NCBI RefSeq assembly: GCF_001152565.1
Contig: NZ_CQAZ01000003.1
Coordinates: 124,001-188,000, forward strand
Length of the DNA: 64,000 nt
Direction: 5' to 3'
From: Yersinia pekkanenii
Lineage (GTDB): Bacteria > Pseudomonadota > Gammaproteobacteria > Enterobacterales > Enterobacteriaceae
The position numbers and the translations under genes are program-made. Of this stretch, positions 29,278 to 41,337 are shown one piece after another. The first letter of the stretch is position 1. The number at the start of each line of letters is the position of its first letter. The notes beneath the pieces were generated by a model. That model was not told where the DNA came from, searched no databases, and saw only the letters and a list, made by a program, of their open reading frames with translations.

Positions 29278-29674
29278 ATGTGCAAATATAGATGCCCCAA
29301 TCATCTACCTTAGCCAGACGTTAACTCTTTCACTTTCAGACCATAATTAACAATCAGTTTTAGCTCGTAGCTTTAGTGAACCTGGACAATAAGATCTGAG
29401 TGGTATTGATCTGCCATTTCCATCTGTTGGCAGGGTTGATGCATTTACATTGTGTATAGACGCTAGCGCGGTTCGATCTCAGCTAAAACCTTGTCGATAG
29501 ATTTGGATGCATTTTTCTATGTTGCAGAAACTAAAAATGATTTATTACTGCATCGCAGGGTACAAAGAATCGACAAGTCTACTTCCACAAAGTAAATTTG
29601 TGTGAATGACGATGTTCGTACTGGTACACTAAGGTTCAGCCTGTAGTTATTCGGGTTAATGTGTTCGAAAACAG

Positions 29675-29712
29675 ACCATTTAATCTATGTAGGCTAAATG
29701 GTGGTTTTTTTA
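29675..29712 (+). terminator. Orphan terminator-like hairpin upstream of dnaX
   Basis: ACCATTTA/TAAATGGT stem (8 bp, 12-base loop) followed by GG and seven T, with no gene immediately upstream on this strand. It may end a small RNA or act as an attenuator in the dnaX leader. Confidence 0.6.
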
Positions 29713-29755
29713 TTGGTGATTAAATTATTCTTTATAAATCAATGATGAAGTATTA

Positions 29756-31735
29756 ATGAGCTATCAGGTCCTTGCCCGTAAGTGGCGCCCCCAAAGGTTT
29801 GCAGACGTCGTTGGTCAGGAGCATGTCCTGACGGCGCTGGCTAATGGCCTTTCGCTAGGGCGAATTCATCATGCCTATTTATTCTCCGGCACCCGTGGTG
29901 TGGGCAAGACCTCTATCGCCCGGTTATTAGCCAAGGGACTTAACTGCGAAACCGGCATTACAGCCACACCTTGCGGTACTTGCGCGAACTGTCAGGAAAT
30001 CGAACAAGGCCGTTTTGTTGATCTGATCGAGATAGATGCCGCCTCACGGACTAAAGTAGAAGATACCCGAGAACTGCTGGATAATGTGCAATATGCCCCA
30101 GCCCGTGGCCGCTTCAAAGTCTATTTGATTGATGAAGTGCATATGTTATCGCGGCACAGTTTCAATGCGTTGCTGAAAACTCTTGAAGAGCCACCAGCAC
30201 ACGTGAAATTCCTGCTGGCGACCACGGATCCACAGAAATTGCCAGTGACTATCCTTTCGCGCTGTTTGCAATTCCACCTCAAAGTGATCGATGTTGAGGT
30301 AATCCGGGCGCAGCTCGAAAAGATATTGTTAGCAGAGCACATCAGCAGTGATGCCCGTGCATTGCAATTACTGGCGCGGGCTGCCGATGGCAGTATGCGT
30401 GATGCTCTTAGCCTGACAGATCAGGCCGTCGCAATGGGTGATGGGCAGGTGACTACCGCCACTGTTAGCCAGATGCTGGGAACCTTGGATGATGAGCAAC
30501 CACTGGCTATTATCGAAGCGTTAGTCAGTGCGGATGGTGCACGGGTTATGGCTCAGATAGAACAAGCAGCATCTCGTGGCGTCGATTGGGAAAACTTATT
30601 GGTTGAAACCTTAAGTTTGCTACACCGTATTGCGATGGTGCAACTGTTGCCATCAATGTTGGATAATCACTACGCAACCATTGAGCCACGCCTACGCGAA
30701 CTGGCTCGCACGTTGCCGCCTGCCGATATTCAGCTGTATTATCAAACACTATTGGTGGGCCGCAAAGAACTGGCCTATGCCCCTGATCGCCGCATGGGGG
30801 TTGAAATGACCTTATTGCGGGCGCTGGCTTTCCATCCTAAAGCAATCATTACTGAATCTCAGATTGTGCCTGTCAGTGCTCCGGCGGTCATCGCGGCTAG
30901 CAATGCCGCGGGGCCTCAGCACGATCAAAATACCCAACAGTCGAATTTTGCTCAAGCAGGGCCACCGCAAGATACCCCGTCGTTAGGGGCTGTAGCTGAA
31001 GTGAGCACTCAGCTACCTGATTCTACCGCCCAGCTTCTTCACGCTCGCACCCAGTTGTTGCGGCAATCCGGGACAACCACACCAAAAAAGAATGAACCGG
31101 CGGCGCCTGGAAAAGCGCGGCCGGCAAACTCAGCACTGGAGCGTTTGGCTTCGGTGACTGAGCGCAGCCAGCAGCGTCTGGCCGCTAAATCAACGGAAGA
31201 AAAGAAACCAGCTAAGAAGGAAGCCTATCGCTGGACCGCGCAGAATCAGCCTGACATAGTGGTTGAACCGGTAGCCACACCTAAAGCGTTGCGATCTGCG
31301 CTGGAACACGAAAAAACACCTGAGCTTTCGGCTAAATTGGCTGAAGAAGCTATGGCACGGGATCCTTGGGCAGCAGAGATAGATAAACTACAAATTCCCA
31401 AATTGGTGCAGCAGCTTGCGCTGAATGCATTTAAAGAAGAAATAGAACCGGGTAATATTCGCCTTCACCTGCGTTCTGCCCAGCGCCACTTAAATTCGCC
31501 ATCGGCGCAAAAGGCACTGGGTGATGCTTTGAGTGAATTACAGGGTAGCACTGTGACACTTAGCGTTATCGAAGATGACAACCCAGCGGAGCGTACCCCA
31601 CTGGAATGGCGGCAGGCCATTTATGAAGAAAAACTGACGCAAGCGCGTCAGTCGATTATCGCGGATAATAATATTCAGACACTGCGGCGTTTCTTCGACG
31701 CCGAACTGGATGAAGAGAGTATCCGACCGGTTTAA
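29756..31735 (+). CDS. dnaX: DNA polymerase III tau/gamma subunit DnaX
   Basis: 659 residues for tau. Walker A GTRGVGKTSIA, four zinc Cys (CETGITATPCGTCANC), DEVH box and sensor regions in the first 220 residues; then a Pro/Ala/Lys-rich linker and the tau-specific C-terminal domains that bind DnaB and the polymerase core. The clamp loader works at the replication fork. A -1 frameshift signal at codons 443-445 would also make the shorter gamma form of 446 residues. Confidence 0.97.
   Translation: MSYQVLARKWRPQRFADVVGQEHVLTALANGLSLGRIHHAYLFSGTRGVGKTSIARLLAKGLNCETGITATPCGTCANCQEIEQGRFVDLIEIDAASRTKVEDTRELLDNVQYAPARGRFKVYLIDEVHMLSRHSFNALLKTLEEPPAHVKFLLATTDPQKLPVTILSRCLQFHLKVIDVEVIRAQLEKILLAEHISSDARALQLLARAADGSMRDALSLTDQAVAMGDGQVTTATVSQMLGTLDDEQPLAIIEALVSADGARVMAQIEQAASRGVDWENLLVETLSLLHRIAMVQLLPSMLDNHYATIEPRLRELARTLPPADIQLYYQTLLVGRKELAYAPDRRMGVEMTLLRALAFHPKAIITESQIVPVSAPAVIAASNAAGPQHDQNTQQSNFAQAGPPQDTPSLGAVAEVSTQLPDSTAQLLHARTQLLRQSGTTTPKKNEPAAPGKARPANSALERLASVTERSQQRLAAKSTEEKKPAKKEAYRWTAQNQPDIVVEPVATPKALRSALEHEKTPELSAKLAEEAMARDPWAAEIDKLQIPKLVQQLALNAFKEEIEPGNIRLHLRSAQRHLNSPSAQKALGDALSELQGSTVTLSVIEDDNPAERTPLEWRQAIYEEKLTQARQSIIADNNIQTLRRFFDAELDEESIRPV
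31084..31120 (+). promoter_or_regulatory. Programmed -1 frameshift site in dnaX
   Basis: A AAA AAG heptamer at 31084-31090 in the zero frame (CCA AAA AAG). In the -1 frame the next codon is GAA, then TGA at 31093-31095, giving a gamma tail KKE. A stable stem (CCGGCGGCGC with GCGCGGCCGG) follows at about 31096-31124. Heptamer, immediate stop and stem all match E. coli dnaX. Confidence 0.93.
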
Positions 31736-31780
31736 CTGCTGCGATAAGTGCATGGTGCACTGACGCGGCTCTTGCGATGA

Positions 31781-32121
<341 letters not shown>

Positions 32122-32122
<1 letters not shown>

Positions 32123-32727
32123 TGCAAACCAGTCCACTCCTTGAATCACTAATGGAGGCGTTGCGCTGCCTGCCGGGCGTAGGCCCGAAATCAGCGCAAC
32201 GTATGGCGTTCCAACTGCTACAGCGTGATCGTAGTGGTGGAATGCGGCTGGCGCAGTCGTTGACGCGGGCGATGTCCGAAATTGGTCACTGTGCTGACTG
32301 TCGTACATTTACCGAGCAAGACCATTGCACTATTTGCGCCAACCCGCGTCGTCAGCAAAATGGTCAAATCTGCGTGGTCGAAAGCCCAGCAGATATTCAT
32401 GCTATCGAGCAAACGGGCCAGTTTGGCGGGCGTTATTTTGTGCTAATGGGGCACTTATCCCCCATGGATGGTATTGGCCCTGGTGATATTGGTTTGGATC
32501 TGCTTGAAAAACGGCTTGAAACTGAAACTATCACTGAAGTCATCCTGGCAACTAACCCAACAGTTGAGGGGGATGCTACCGCCAATTATATTGGTCAGAT
32601 GTGCGGCCAGTATGGTGTGTTAGCCAGCCGTATCGCACATGGTGTGCCGGTGGGGGGGGAGTTGGAAATGGTTGATGGTACCACCTTATCCCACTCGTTA
32701 GCCGGGCGTAACCCCATTAAGCTCTAA
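32122..32727 (+). CDS. recR: Recombination protein RecR
   Basis: 201 residues, full length. N-terminal helix-hairpin-helix ([14 protein letters not shown]), C4 zinc finger ([20 protein letters not shown]), Toprim domain ([12 protein letters not shown]) and a C-terminal Walker-B-like segment. With RecF and RecO it loads RecA onto SSB-covered gaps. Confidence 0.97.
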
Positions 32728-32852
32728 CCTGATTCAGTGCTAATCCCATTTCATCCCATGGGCGATTGTTTTGTTATTGATTATCATGTGAATAATTTTA
32801 TTCCTGATGCTCAGCCAATCGTCCCTGATCCTCTATTTTTTCAGTGTTGAGA

Positions 32853-32881
32853 CTTGAAACCTCCTGTTATTGGCCCCATCT
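32853..32881 (+). promoter_or_regulatory. Sigma32 heat-shock promoter of htpG
   Basis: CTTGAA (32853-32858), 15 bases, then CCCCATCT (32874-32881), a near-perfect RpoH promoter 55 bases before htpG. Confidence 0.9.
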
Positions 32882-32935
32882 GATACTCATTGTTCGATTT
32901 TATCTACCTGTCGGTAATTTGGATTGAGGTAATTA

Positions 32936-34810
32936 ATGAGTATGAAAGGTCAAGAAACCCGTGGATTCCAGTCTGAAGTAAAACAACTTCTCCATTTGAT
33001 GATTCACTCGCTTTATTCTAATAAAGAAATTTTCTTGCGTGAGCTGATCTCTAACGCCTCTGATGCGGCAGATAAACTCCGTTTTCGCGCACTGTCTAAC
33101 CCTGAGTTGTTCGAAGGGGACGGTGAACTACGCGTACGTTTATCGTTTGATAAAGAAAAACGTACTTTAACCCTAAGTGATAACGGCATCGGTATGAGCC
33201 GTGATGAAGTCATCGATAATCTCGGTACTATTGCGAAGTCAGGAACTAAAGCTTTCCTTGAGTCTATTGGTTCAGATCACGCTAAAGATAGCCAATTAAT
33301 CGGCCAGTTTGGTGTCGGCTTCTATTCTGCTTTCATCGTGGCAGATAAAGTGACGGTTCGTACGCGCGCGGCTGGTGCACCAGTCGATGCCGGTGTGTTC
33401 TGGGAATCAGAGGGCGAGGGCGATTACACCATCGCAGATATCACCAAAGAAGAGCGTGGCACAGAAATAACCTTGCACCTGCGTGAAGGTGAAGACGAAT
33501 ATCTGGATGACTGGCGTCTGCGTTCTGTTATCAGTAAATATTCAGACCATATTGCGCTGCCGGTTGAGATCCAGAGCAAAAACGAAGAAGACGGTACAGT
33601 GACTTGGGAGAAAATCAACAAGGCTCAGGCGCTGTGGACGCGTGGTAAAGCAGAAATAACCGACGACGAATACAAAGCATTTTACAAACATATCGCTCAT
33701 GACTTCACTGACCCACTCAGTTGGAGCCACAACCGTGTAGAAGGTAAGCAGGAGTACACTAGCTTGCTCTATATCCCGGCACAGGCTCCGTGGGATATGT
33801 GGAATCGTGACCATAAACATGGTTTGAAACTTTATGTTCAGCGTGTATTCATCATGGATGATGCTGAACAGTTTATGCCTAATTACTTACGATTTATCCG
33901 TGGCTTAATCGATTCTAATGATCTGCCACTCAACGTATCGCGTGAGATCCTGCAAGATAGCCGTATTACTCAGAATCTACGTAGTGCGTTGACCAAACGT
34001 GTGTTGCAAATGTTGGAAAAACTGGCCAAAGACGATGCTGAGAAATATCAGCAGTTTTGGCAACAGTTCGGCATGGCGCTTAAAGAAGGCCCGGCTGAAG
34101 ATGGTAGCAATAAAGAAACCATTGCTAAATTGCTCCGCTTTGCTTCAACCCATACTGATAGCTCTGCGCAAACAGTGTCATTGGAAGACTATGTCAGCCG
34201 TATGGCAGAAGGGCAGGAGAAGATTTACTACATTACTGCTGACAGCTATGCCGCAGCGAAGAACAGCCCGCATTTGGAACTGTTCCGCAAAAAAGGTATT
34301 GAAGTCTTGCTGTTATCCGATCGCATCGATGAATGGATGATGAGCTATCTGACTGAGTTTGATGGCAAAATCTTCCAGTCAGTCAGCAAAGCAGATGATT
34401 CATTGAACAAGTTGGCTGATGAAGAGCGCCCTGAACAGCAAGAAGCTGATAAAGCACTAGAACCATTCGTTGAGCGGGTGAAAACTCTGCTGGGTGAGCG
34501 GGTGAAAGATGTTCGTCTGACTCACCGTTTGACCGATACTCCGGCGATTGTCACGACAGACGCTGACGAGATGAGTACGCAGATGGCAAAACTGTTTGCT
34601 GCTGCGGGCCAACAGGCCCCAGAAGTGAAGTATATCTTTGAATTGAATCCGGAACATGACTTGGTCAAACGCGCTGCCGATGTTGCTGATGATGCCCAGT
34701 TTGCTGAGTGGATCGAGTTATTACTGGATCAATCGCTGTTAGCTGAGCGAGGAACATTAGATGACCCTAATCAGTTCATTCGCAGAATGAATCAGTTATT
34801 AACGGCTTAA
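32936..34810 (+). CDS. htpG: Hsp90 chaperone HtpG
   Basis: 624 residues. GHKL ATPase motifs [17 protein letters not shown] and [11 protein letters not shown] in the first 130 residues, then middle and C-terminal dimerisation domains. ATG 32936 is five bases after GAGGT; ATG 32942 gives the E. coli start [10 protein letters not shown]. Cytosolic heat-shock chaperone with a sigma32 promoter. Confidence 0.97.
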   Translation: MSMKGQETRGFQSEVKQLLHLMIHSLYSNKEIFLRELISNASDAADKLRFRALSNPELFEGDGELRVRLSFDKEKRTLTLSDNGIGMSRDEVIDNLGTIAKSGTKAFLESIGSDHAKDSQLIGQFGVGFYSAFIVADKVTVRTRAAGAPVDAGVFWESEGEGDYTIADITKEERGTEITLHLREGEDEYLDDWRLRSVISKYSDHIALPVEIQSKNEEDGTVTWEKINKAQALWTRGKAEITDDEYKAFYKHIAHDFTDPLSWSHNRVEGKQEYTSLLYIPAQAPWDMWNRDHKHGLKLYVQRVFIMDDAEQFMPNYLRFIRGLIDSNDLPLNVSREILQDSRITQNLRSALTKRVLQMLEKLAKDDAEKYQQFWQQFGMALKEGPAEDGSNKETIAKLLRFASTHTDSSAQTVSLEDYVSRMAEGQEKIYYITADSYAAAKNSPHLELFRKKGIEVLLLSDRIDEWMMSYLTEFDGKIFQSVSKADDSLNKLADEERPEQQEADKALEPFVERVKTLLGERVKDVRLTHRLTDTPAIVTTDADEMSTQMAKLFAAAGQQAPEVKYIFELNPEHDLVKRAADVADDAQFAEWIELLLDQSLLAERGTLDDPNQFIRRMNQLLTA

Positions 34811-34821
34811 TTGCGTAATGG

Positions 34822-34857
34822 AACGCCCTTGACAGATATCTTGTCTGGGGCGTTTTT
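34822..34857 (+). terminator. htpG terminator
   Basis: AACGCCC/GGGCGTT arms around a 19-base loop that itself pairs partly (GACAGATATCTTGTC), followed by TTTTTA. Confidence 0.8.
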
Positions 34858-35000
34858 ATATTTAATTTCAATGTGTTATATTTTCATCTCACCTTGACGT
34901 GTCGGACTCTATCCCGCTAATCCGCCTCTCATACCTTGAGCCAACCCCCCTGAAAATGGTATGGTTGCTTGTTTTCCGCAATTTCGATTTATTTAAATAA

Positions 35001-35684
<684 letters not shown>

Positions 35685-35704
35685 TTCTGGATGGTAAGAT
35701 AGCT

Positions 35705-35728
35705 AAGGCGGCCTGGTGTCGCCTTTCT
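35705..35728 (+). terminator. adk terminator
   Basis: AAGGCG/CGCCTT stem with a nine-base loop and TTCTTATTTT behind it. Confidence 0.7.
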
Positions 35729-35817
35729 TATTTTACCTGGCTCATCCTAAGCCGTGTTGGAAGCTTATTCATCAGTTTGAATAATAAGCGTAACATCTAC
35801 AAAAAGGACTCTGCATC

Positions 35818-36798
35818 ATGCAAAGCAAGCTCGGCGTATTAATGGTTAATCTGGGAACACCGGATGCTCCGACACCGCAAGCAGTTAAACGCTACCTGGC
35901 TGAGTTCCTGAGTGACCGCCGAGTGGTTGATACTTCTCCATTGCTTTGGTGGCCTTTGTTACGCGGTGTTATTTTGCCGATTCGATCCCCTCGAGTGGCT
36001 AAATTATATCAATCTGTGTGGATGGAAGAGGGGTCTCCACTGTTGGTCTATAGCCGGCGACAGCAGAAAGCACTGGCGGCACGTATGCCAGACATCCCGG
36101 TTGAGTTAGGCATGAGCTATGGCTCGCCAAATTTACCCGATGCCATTGATACGTTATTAGCACAAGGCGTCACTAAGCTGGTGGTGTTGCCGCTTTATCC
36201 GCAATATTCTTGCTCGACAAGTGCTGCGGTGTGGGATGCAGTTGCCCGTATTTTGAAAGGATACCGTCGCTTACCATCCGTTTCATTTATCCGCGATTAT
36301 GCGGAGCATCCTGCTTATATCTCAGCCTTGAAACAAAGTGTCGAGCGCTCATTTGAGCAGCATGGGCAACCTGACCGGTTAGTTCTTTCTTTCCATGGTA
36401 TTCCCAAGCGTTACGCTAAACTGGGGGATGACTATCCACAGCGTTGTGAGGATACCAGCCACGCTTTACGGGCAGAAATAGCCTTATCAGCAGAAAAAAT
36501 CATGATGACATATCAATCCCGATTTGGCCGTGAACCTTGGTTAACCCCCTATACCGACGAGACATTAAAAAGTCTTCCTTCACAAGGCGTTAAGCATATT
36601 CAGCTAATCTGCCCTGGCTTTTCTGCTGATTGTCTGGAAACACTGGAAGAGATCAAAGAGCAAAATCGAGAGATTTTCTTACACGCGGGCGGCGAGAAGT
36701 TTGAATATATTCCTGCATTGAACGACGATGAAGGGCATATAGACCTTTTAGAACAATTGATAAAACAAGAGATTGGTTCGTTGCCTCATTATTCATGA
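35818..36798 (+). CDS. hemH: Ferrochelatase
   Basis: 326 residues. Family segments [40 protein letters not shown], the catalytic His in [10 protein letters not shown] and the Glu in [15 protein letters not shown] are present. Inserts Fe2+ into protoporphyrin IX at the inner membrane. It marks the left border of the O-antigen/outer-core locus in Yersinia. Confidence 0.97.
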   Translation: MQSKLGVLMVNLGTPDAPTPQAVKRYLAEFLSDRRVVDTSPLLWWPLLRGVILPIRSPRVAKLYQSVWMEEGSPLLVYSRRQQKALAARMPDIPVELGMSYGSPNLPDAIDTLLAQGVTKLVVLPLYPQYSCSTSAAVWDAVARILKGYRRLPSVSFIRDYAEHPAYISALKQSVERSFEQHGQPDRLVLSFHGIPKRYAKLGDDYPQRCEDTSHALRAEIALSAEKIMMTYQSRFGREPWLTPYTDETLKSLPSQGVKHIQLICPGFSADCLETLEEIKEQNREIFLHAGGEKFEYIPALNDDEGHIDLLEQLIKQEIGSLPHYS

Positions 36799-36861
36799 TT
36801 TTTCTATAACTACTTGTTATAAATTTATTTTTAAGTTCGATGCGACAATGAGTTCTAAGAA

Positions 36862-36899
36862 CAGTGCATTGGTAGCTGTAAGCCAAGGGCGGTAGCGTG
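36862..36899 (+). promoter_or_regulatory. JUMPstart with ops element (RfaH)
   Basis: The segment begins CAGTGCATTGGTAGCTGTA and ends with the ops element GGCGGTAGCGT at 36888-36898, close to the JUMPstart consensus found before long polysaccharide operons. RfaH would be recruited here to suppress termination through the AT-rich cluster that follows. Confidence 0.93.
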
Positions 36900-37027
36900 T
36901 CCTGATTTTTGGTGGTGTTTTGGTAGATGCCTACACGAAATTGACTTTTCTTTATGAGTTAGAAAAACTGATCATTATGATGAATGCTCATAAGAAATAA
37001 AATTTAATCCAATAGCTGGAAATGACA

Positions 37028-38281
37028 ATGTCAGTATTACGAAGAAATATATTTTCTTTATTCATATTGCAAGGTAGTAATAACATTATAGCTCTTTTAA
37101 CATTACCCTATTTAACCAGGGTTTTGGGTGTTGAGGGCTTTGGTGTTTATAGTCTTACACTTTCAATAGCGCAATATTTTGTTATTTTTATTGATTTCGG
37201 GTTTAATTTATCAGCATCTAAAAGAATTGCTGAACATCAAAGTGAACCTGAGTATATATCGAGAGTTTTTTTTGAAACTCTATATGCTAAATCAATACTA
37301 TGTTTTGTTTCTATATTAGGTATTGTTTTATTGGTATCACTAAGTTCATACTCAATAATTAAAAGTGAATTAATTTATACAGTTCTTATGTTAATAGGGA
37401 CTATGTTGATGCCTATTTGGTTTTTCCAAGGATTAGAAAAACTATCTATTATTACAAAATTGATGGTGATCTCTAGATTAGCATTGCTGCCGTTGTTTTT
37501 TATATTTGTTCGTAGTGATGAAGATGTTAAGTTTGCTATAATAATACAGTCCTCGTTGAGTTTTCTTGCTGGAGTAATAGCACTAGTATACATATATAGG
37601 CAGAAGTTAGTAAGAGCGATAAATTTTTCTAGTTTGAAAATAACAGGCACATTAAAAGATTCATTTCCTATTTTTTGTGCAATATTTTCTAATAGTCTCT
37701 ATGGCATGAGTACTACAGTAATTATTAGTATATTCAGTAATATTTATGAAGTAAGTATATTTACTGCTGCTGATAGGGTCAAAGGTGTTATTCTAGGCGT
37801 GTTTTTAATATTAGGGAATGCTTTTTATCCAAGAATAAATGCTTTACTTGTTAATAATAAACCTCAAGCCTATGCATTAATTAGACGGATTTTTTATTGG
37901 CAAGGAATATTATGTGTGTTCATGATTGTATTTATCATTACTTTTTCAAAGTTGATCACTAAAGTGATGTTCGGAGATGAGTATTCAGAAGTATCTACTC
38001 TATTGATATTGTTCTCTCCTGTTTATTTCCTTATTCTACAATCGTTTGTTTTGGGTAGTTATATATTACTTACACATGGTCACAAAAAGGAATATACACT
38101 TATACCAATAATATTAGCCATTGTACATATCCCTCTTTGTGCTTATCTTGCCTCAAAATATGGAGCCAGGGGAGGAGTGATGTCAATTATCGCTGTTGAA
38201 ACTTTATCATTGATTTTATTGGTTTTAATTCTTAAAAGAAAAAAATTATTATTTGAAGTTCTCTATGGAAATAAAAAATAA
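37028..38281 (+). CDS. wzx: Wzx-type oligosaccharide flippase
   Basis: 417 residues from ATG 37028, favoured over ATG 37022 by GGA spacing. Twelve or so hydrophobic segments in the MOP/PST pattern, opening with FILQGSNNIIALLTLPYLTRVLGVEGFG, a typical Wzx start. Moves the undecaprenyl-linked oligosaccharide across the inner membrane. Very AT-rich compared with hemH, as expected for transferred surface-sugar genes. First gene behind the JUMPstart. Confidence 0.88.
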   Translation: MSVLRRNIFSLFILQGSNNIIALLTLPYLTRVLGVEGFGVYSLTLSIAQYFVIFIDFGFNLSASKRIAEHQSEPEYISRVFFETLYAKSILCFVSILGIVLLVSLSSYSIIKSELIYTVLMLIGTMLMPIWFFQGLEKLSIITKLMVISRLALLPLFFIFVRSDEDVKFAIIIQSSLSFLAGVIALVYIYRQKLVRAINFSSLKITGTLKDSFPIFCAIFSNSLYGMSTTVIISIFSNIYEVSIFTAADRVKGVILGVFLILGNAFYPRINALLVNNKPQAYALIRRIFYWQGILCVFMIVFIITFSKLITKVMFGDEYSEVSTLLILFSPVYFLILQSFVLGSYILLTHGHKKEYTLIPIILAIVHIPLCAYLASKYGARGGVMSIIAVETLSLILLVLILKRKKLLFEVLYGNKK

Positions 38282-38538
38282 GACTAACGTAAAAGCTATT
38301 AAAAAGAATGGTAATACCTCCAATTAGTAGAATCTGATGTACAATACGGGCTTTTGAAGCTTTCGCATGGCTAGTGTTAATGTCCATTCGCTGATGATTC
38401 ATTTGGAATATATACTGGTGTATATATTCACCCTATATATCGTTTGTATGATTAAGTTAGTTCATAGAGAGTGGGTGAATAATTTAAACTTTCCTATTAA
38501 CTTAAACGAATTATTTATTAATAATTACAGGAATGTTT
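38282..38538. other. Gene-free gap between wzx and the fucosyltransferase
   Basis: 257 bases in a cluster where genes otherwise abut. A hydrophobic frame at 38367-38603 (SLMIHLEYILVYIFTLYIVCMIKLV) overlaps the next gene in another phase and lacks a ribosome site. It may be the stub of a lost membrane gene, for example a polymerase, but I cannot prove that. Confidence 0.35.
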
Positions 38539-39393
38539 ATGAAGATCAGTGTATTAGTTCAAGGTGGTTTAGGAAATCAATTATTTCAAATTGCTTGGGC
38601 TAATTATTTAGTAAGAAAATATCAATATAATGTTGAAATCAATTTGCAACTTTTATATTCACAAAGTCAACATGCGTCAATTAACTTTTCTCAGTTGATT
38701 GGGAAAGTTCCATTATTATCTGTCTCTAAAGAGAAGTTAATAATGCTTGATGACAGATTGTCTTCAAAAATAATAAGAAAATCATTGCGAATATTAGGTG
38801 TGCATTCTATACCGAATATATTGCTGCATGATTATGATGCATTAACAGATTTCGAGCATTGCAACAAGATGGCTAATTATCGCTATCAGTTTGGATATTT
38901 TCAATTTATTGAAGCTGCCATATTTTCAAGAGATATTTTTCTTTCTAACATGAGATCTATTCATGGCGAATTTATAAAAAAATGTGAGTCTGAATTTTTT
39001 GAGCGTCACTATGTCGGCATACACATTCGACGTGGGGATTTTATAAAATCAACTGACCCACTGCACTTAGCTACAGGCATTGACTATATTAAAAAATCAA
39101 TTAAAAAATTCAACAACCGCAATTTTATTGTTTTCTCAGATGATATTGGTTGGTGTCGAGACAAGTTAGGTGAGTCTGATGGTATAGTTTATTTTTCTGG
39201 TAATTCTGCAATAGAGGATTTTATTGGTCTAATGTGTTGCAAAGACTTTATTTTGAGTGGGAGTACCTTTAGTTGGTGGGCTGCTATTTTGAGTCTGAAT
39301 GAAAATACCAGAGTAGTTATTCCAAACTCAAAAGCTCAATTTATGTCAATAGAGGCTAATACTCGCATTGGGTGGGACTTCGAGGTTGTTTGA
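38539..39393 (+). CDS. GT11 fucosyltransferase (alpha-1,2 type)
   Basis: 284 residues from ATG 38539 (AGGA six bases upstream; ATG 38533 is too close). N-terminal VQGGLGNQLFQIAWANYL and the motif VGIHIRRGDF (donor-binding HxRRxD) identify family GT11. A C-terminal FILSGSTFSWWAAILS motif agrees. The enzyme would add L-fucose from GDP-Fuc, made by gmd-fcl downstream, probably alpha-1,2 to a hexose such as Gal. Acceptor not visible from sequence. Confidence 0.85.
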   Translation: MKISVLVQGGLGNQLFQIAWANYLVRKYQYNVEINLQLLYSQSQHASINFSQLIGKVPLLSVSKEKLIMLDDRLSSKIIRKSLRILGVHSIPNILLHDYDALTDFEHCNKMANYRYQFGYFQFIEAAIFSRDIFLSNMRSIHGEFIKKCESEFFERHYVGIHIRRGDFIKSTDPLHLATGIDYIKKSIKKFNNRNFIVFSDDIGWCRDKLGESDGIVYFSGNSAIEDFIGLMCCKDFILSGSTFSWWAAILSLNENTRVVIPNSKAQFMSIEANTRIGWDFEVV

Positions 39394-39440
39394 TTAGATT
39401 TATTTCAAATAAGATACTCTAGTGATTTTTGAGATTTATT

Positions 39441-40199
39441 ATGAAAATAAAACATGGTGTAAGCGCTTTATTAGCGCTGAATAATATAGATACTTACACA
39501 AAATTAGCTATTGATAGTATCTTATTTCAAACCAGACCAGTTGATGAGTTTATAATTGTTATTAATGGGCCAGATCGCCAATTAATAGAGCGAGAGATTA
39601 TCGAGTTTTATGGCAGTGAGTCAAAAATAAAAATTGTTACAACTGAATTGGGACAACTAGCCTACGCTCTTAATTATGGGTTATGTCTTTGTAACTATGA
39701 GTATGTTCTACGCATGGATGCAGACGATATCTCTAATAGAGACAGGGTTGAAAAACAATTGAATTACATTTATAAAAATGAACTAGACGTCCTTGGTTGT
39801 GATATTAATATAATTAATTCTGATGGCGAAATAACTGGCACTAGAAAATATCCGACAGGTATACAGATTAATAAAAAAATACCATTTATGAACGTTTTTT
39901 GCCATCCTGCTGTAATTTTTAGGCGAGATAAAATATTGAGTGTTAGAGGATATAATGCAGGTTATAACTCAGAGGATTATGATCTGTGGCTTAGGCTCTC
40001 TAGAGATGGTGTAAAGTGGGATAATCTTCCTGAAATTCTTTTTAATTATAGAGTTCATGACAGTACAGCACAAAGAAAACCACTGGCATATGCTGAAACA
40101 GCATCTCTAATGTTAAGAGAGTGCTTATTAAGAAAATCATTGATTTATTTTTTTGCAATATTAGTGGCCATCGCGAAGTTCTTTTTTAGATCAAGATAA
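39441..40199 (+). CDS. Family 2 glycosyltransferase
   Basis: 252 residues from ATG 39441. GT-A fold: [22 protein letters not shown], DxD-type motif LRMDADDIS, acceptor-site ED in [14 protein letters not shown] hydrophobic C-terminus ([16 protein letters not shown]) probably anchors it to the inner membrane. Donor and linkage unknown. Strongly AT-rich. Confidence 0.85.
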   Translation: MKIKHGVSALLALNNIDTYTKLAIDSILFQTRPVDEFIIVINGPDRQLIEREIIEFYGSESKIKIVTTELGQLAYALNYGLCLCNYEYVLRMDADDISNRDRVEKQLNYIYKNELDVLGCDINIINSDGEITGTRKYPTGIQINKKIPFMNVFCHPAVIFRRDKILSVRGYNAGYNSEDYDLWLRLSRDGVKWDNLPEILFNYRVHDSTAQRKPLAYAETASLMLRECLLRKSLIYFFAILVAIAKFFFRSR

Positions 40200-40212
40200 G
40201 GTTGAGGTTAAA

Positions 40213-41331
40213 ATGAAAAAGGCATTAATAACAGGAATTACTGGACAAGATGGTTCCTACCTTGCGGAGCTTTTATTAGATAAAGGCTATGAAGTTCATG
40301 GAATTCAGCGTCGTTCATCCTCTTTCAATACCAGCCGAATTGATCATATTTTTCAGAATTATCAAGGCGCAGATACTCGCTTCTTCCTTCATTATGGTGA
40401 TTTAACTGATACCTCTAATCTAGTAAGGCTGGTTCGAGAAATTCAGCCAGATGAGATTTATAATTTAGGAGCACAATCTCACGTTGCGGTATCATTTGAA
40501 TCCCCAGAATATACCGCTGATGTAGATGCAATGGGTACTCTTCGCCTTCTTGAAGCCATACGAATTAATGGATTTGAAAAGAAAACTCGTTTTTATCAAG
40601 CCTCAACGTCAGAGCTTTATGGATTGGTACAAGAAACACCACAGCGGGAGACCACTCCCTTTTATCCGCGTTCACCTTACGCAGTTGCAAAAATGTATGC
40701 ATATTGGATTACTGTAAATTACAGAGAATCATATGGCATGTATGCATGTAACGGTATTTTATTTAATCACGAGTCAGCACGCCGTGGGGAAACGTTCGTC
40801 ACACGAAAAATTACCAGAGCGATAGCAAATATAGCTTTGGGTCTACAAGAGTGCCTTTATTTAGGGAATATAGACTCTTTACGTGATTGGGGTCATGCGA
40901 AGGACTATGTTCGTATGCAATGGTTAATGTTACAACAAGATCAGCCAGAGGATTTTGTTATTGCCACCGGTAAGCAAATTACAGTTCGTGAATTTGTGTG
41001 TATGTCAGCACGAGAAGTCGGTATCGAACTTGAATTTACTGGGGAAGGAATCGATGAAATTGGTAGAATTATTTCAATAGAGGGTGATAGTGCACCCACT
41101 GCTCGCATCGGTGACATTGTCGTACGCATAGATCCAAAATATTTCCGCCCATCAGAAGTTGAAACTCTTCTTGGGGATCCTGGCAAAGCCAAACAAAAAT
41201 TAGGTTGGCTACCCGAAATTAGTGTTGAAGAGTTGTGTGCTGAAATGGTAGCTAATGACTTGCTACAAGCTAAGCAACATGCATTATTGAAAGCTAATGG
41301 CTTTGATGTCTCCATTTCAATAGAGAGCTAA
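40213..41331 (+). CDS. gmd: GDP-mannose 4,6-dehydratase
   Basis: 372 residues. NADP-binding [21 protein letters not shown], Gmd-specific [14 protein letters not shown], catalytic YAVAK. First step from GDP-Man to GDP-L-Fuc. Followed six bases later by fcl. Confidence 0.96.
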   Translation: MKKALITGITGQDGSYLAELLLDKGYEVHGIQRRSSSFNTSRIDHIFQNYQGADTRFFLHYGDLTDTSNLVRLVREIQPDEIYNLGAQSHVAVSFESPEYTADVDAMGTLRLLEAIRINGFEKKTRFYQASTSELYGLVQETPQRETTPFYPRSPYAVAKMYAYWITVNYRESYGMYACNGILFNHESARRGETFVTRKITRAIANIALGLQECLYLGNIDSLRDWGHAKDYVRMQWLMLQQDQPEDFVIATGKQITVREFVCMSAREVGIELEFTGEGIDEIGRIISIEGDSAPTARIGDIVVRIDPKYFRPSEVETLLGDPGKAKQKLGWLPEISVEELCAEMVANDLLQAKQHALLKANGFDVSISIES

Positions 41332-41337
41332 TAAGAA

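Larger units (their letters stand above)
29147..29755. other. Non-coding stretch before dnaX
   Basis: About 600 bases without a supportable gene. It contains an 8-bp tandem repeat (29247-29277) and a terminator-like hairpin (29675-29712); both are listed separately. It must also hold the dnaX promoter. Confidence 0.5.

Noticed and set aside
38367-38603. 78-codon hydrophobic frame as a real gene
   Set aside because: It overlaps the GT11 gene in another phase, has no ribosome site, and is too short for a polymerase.
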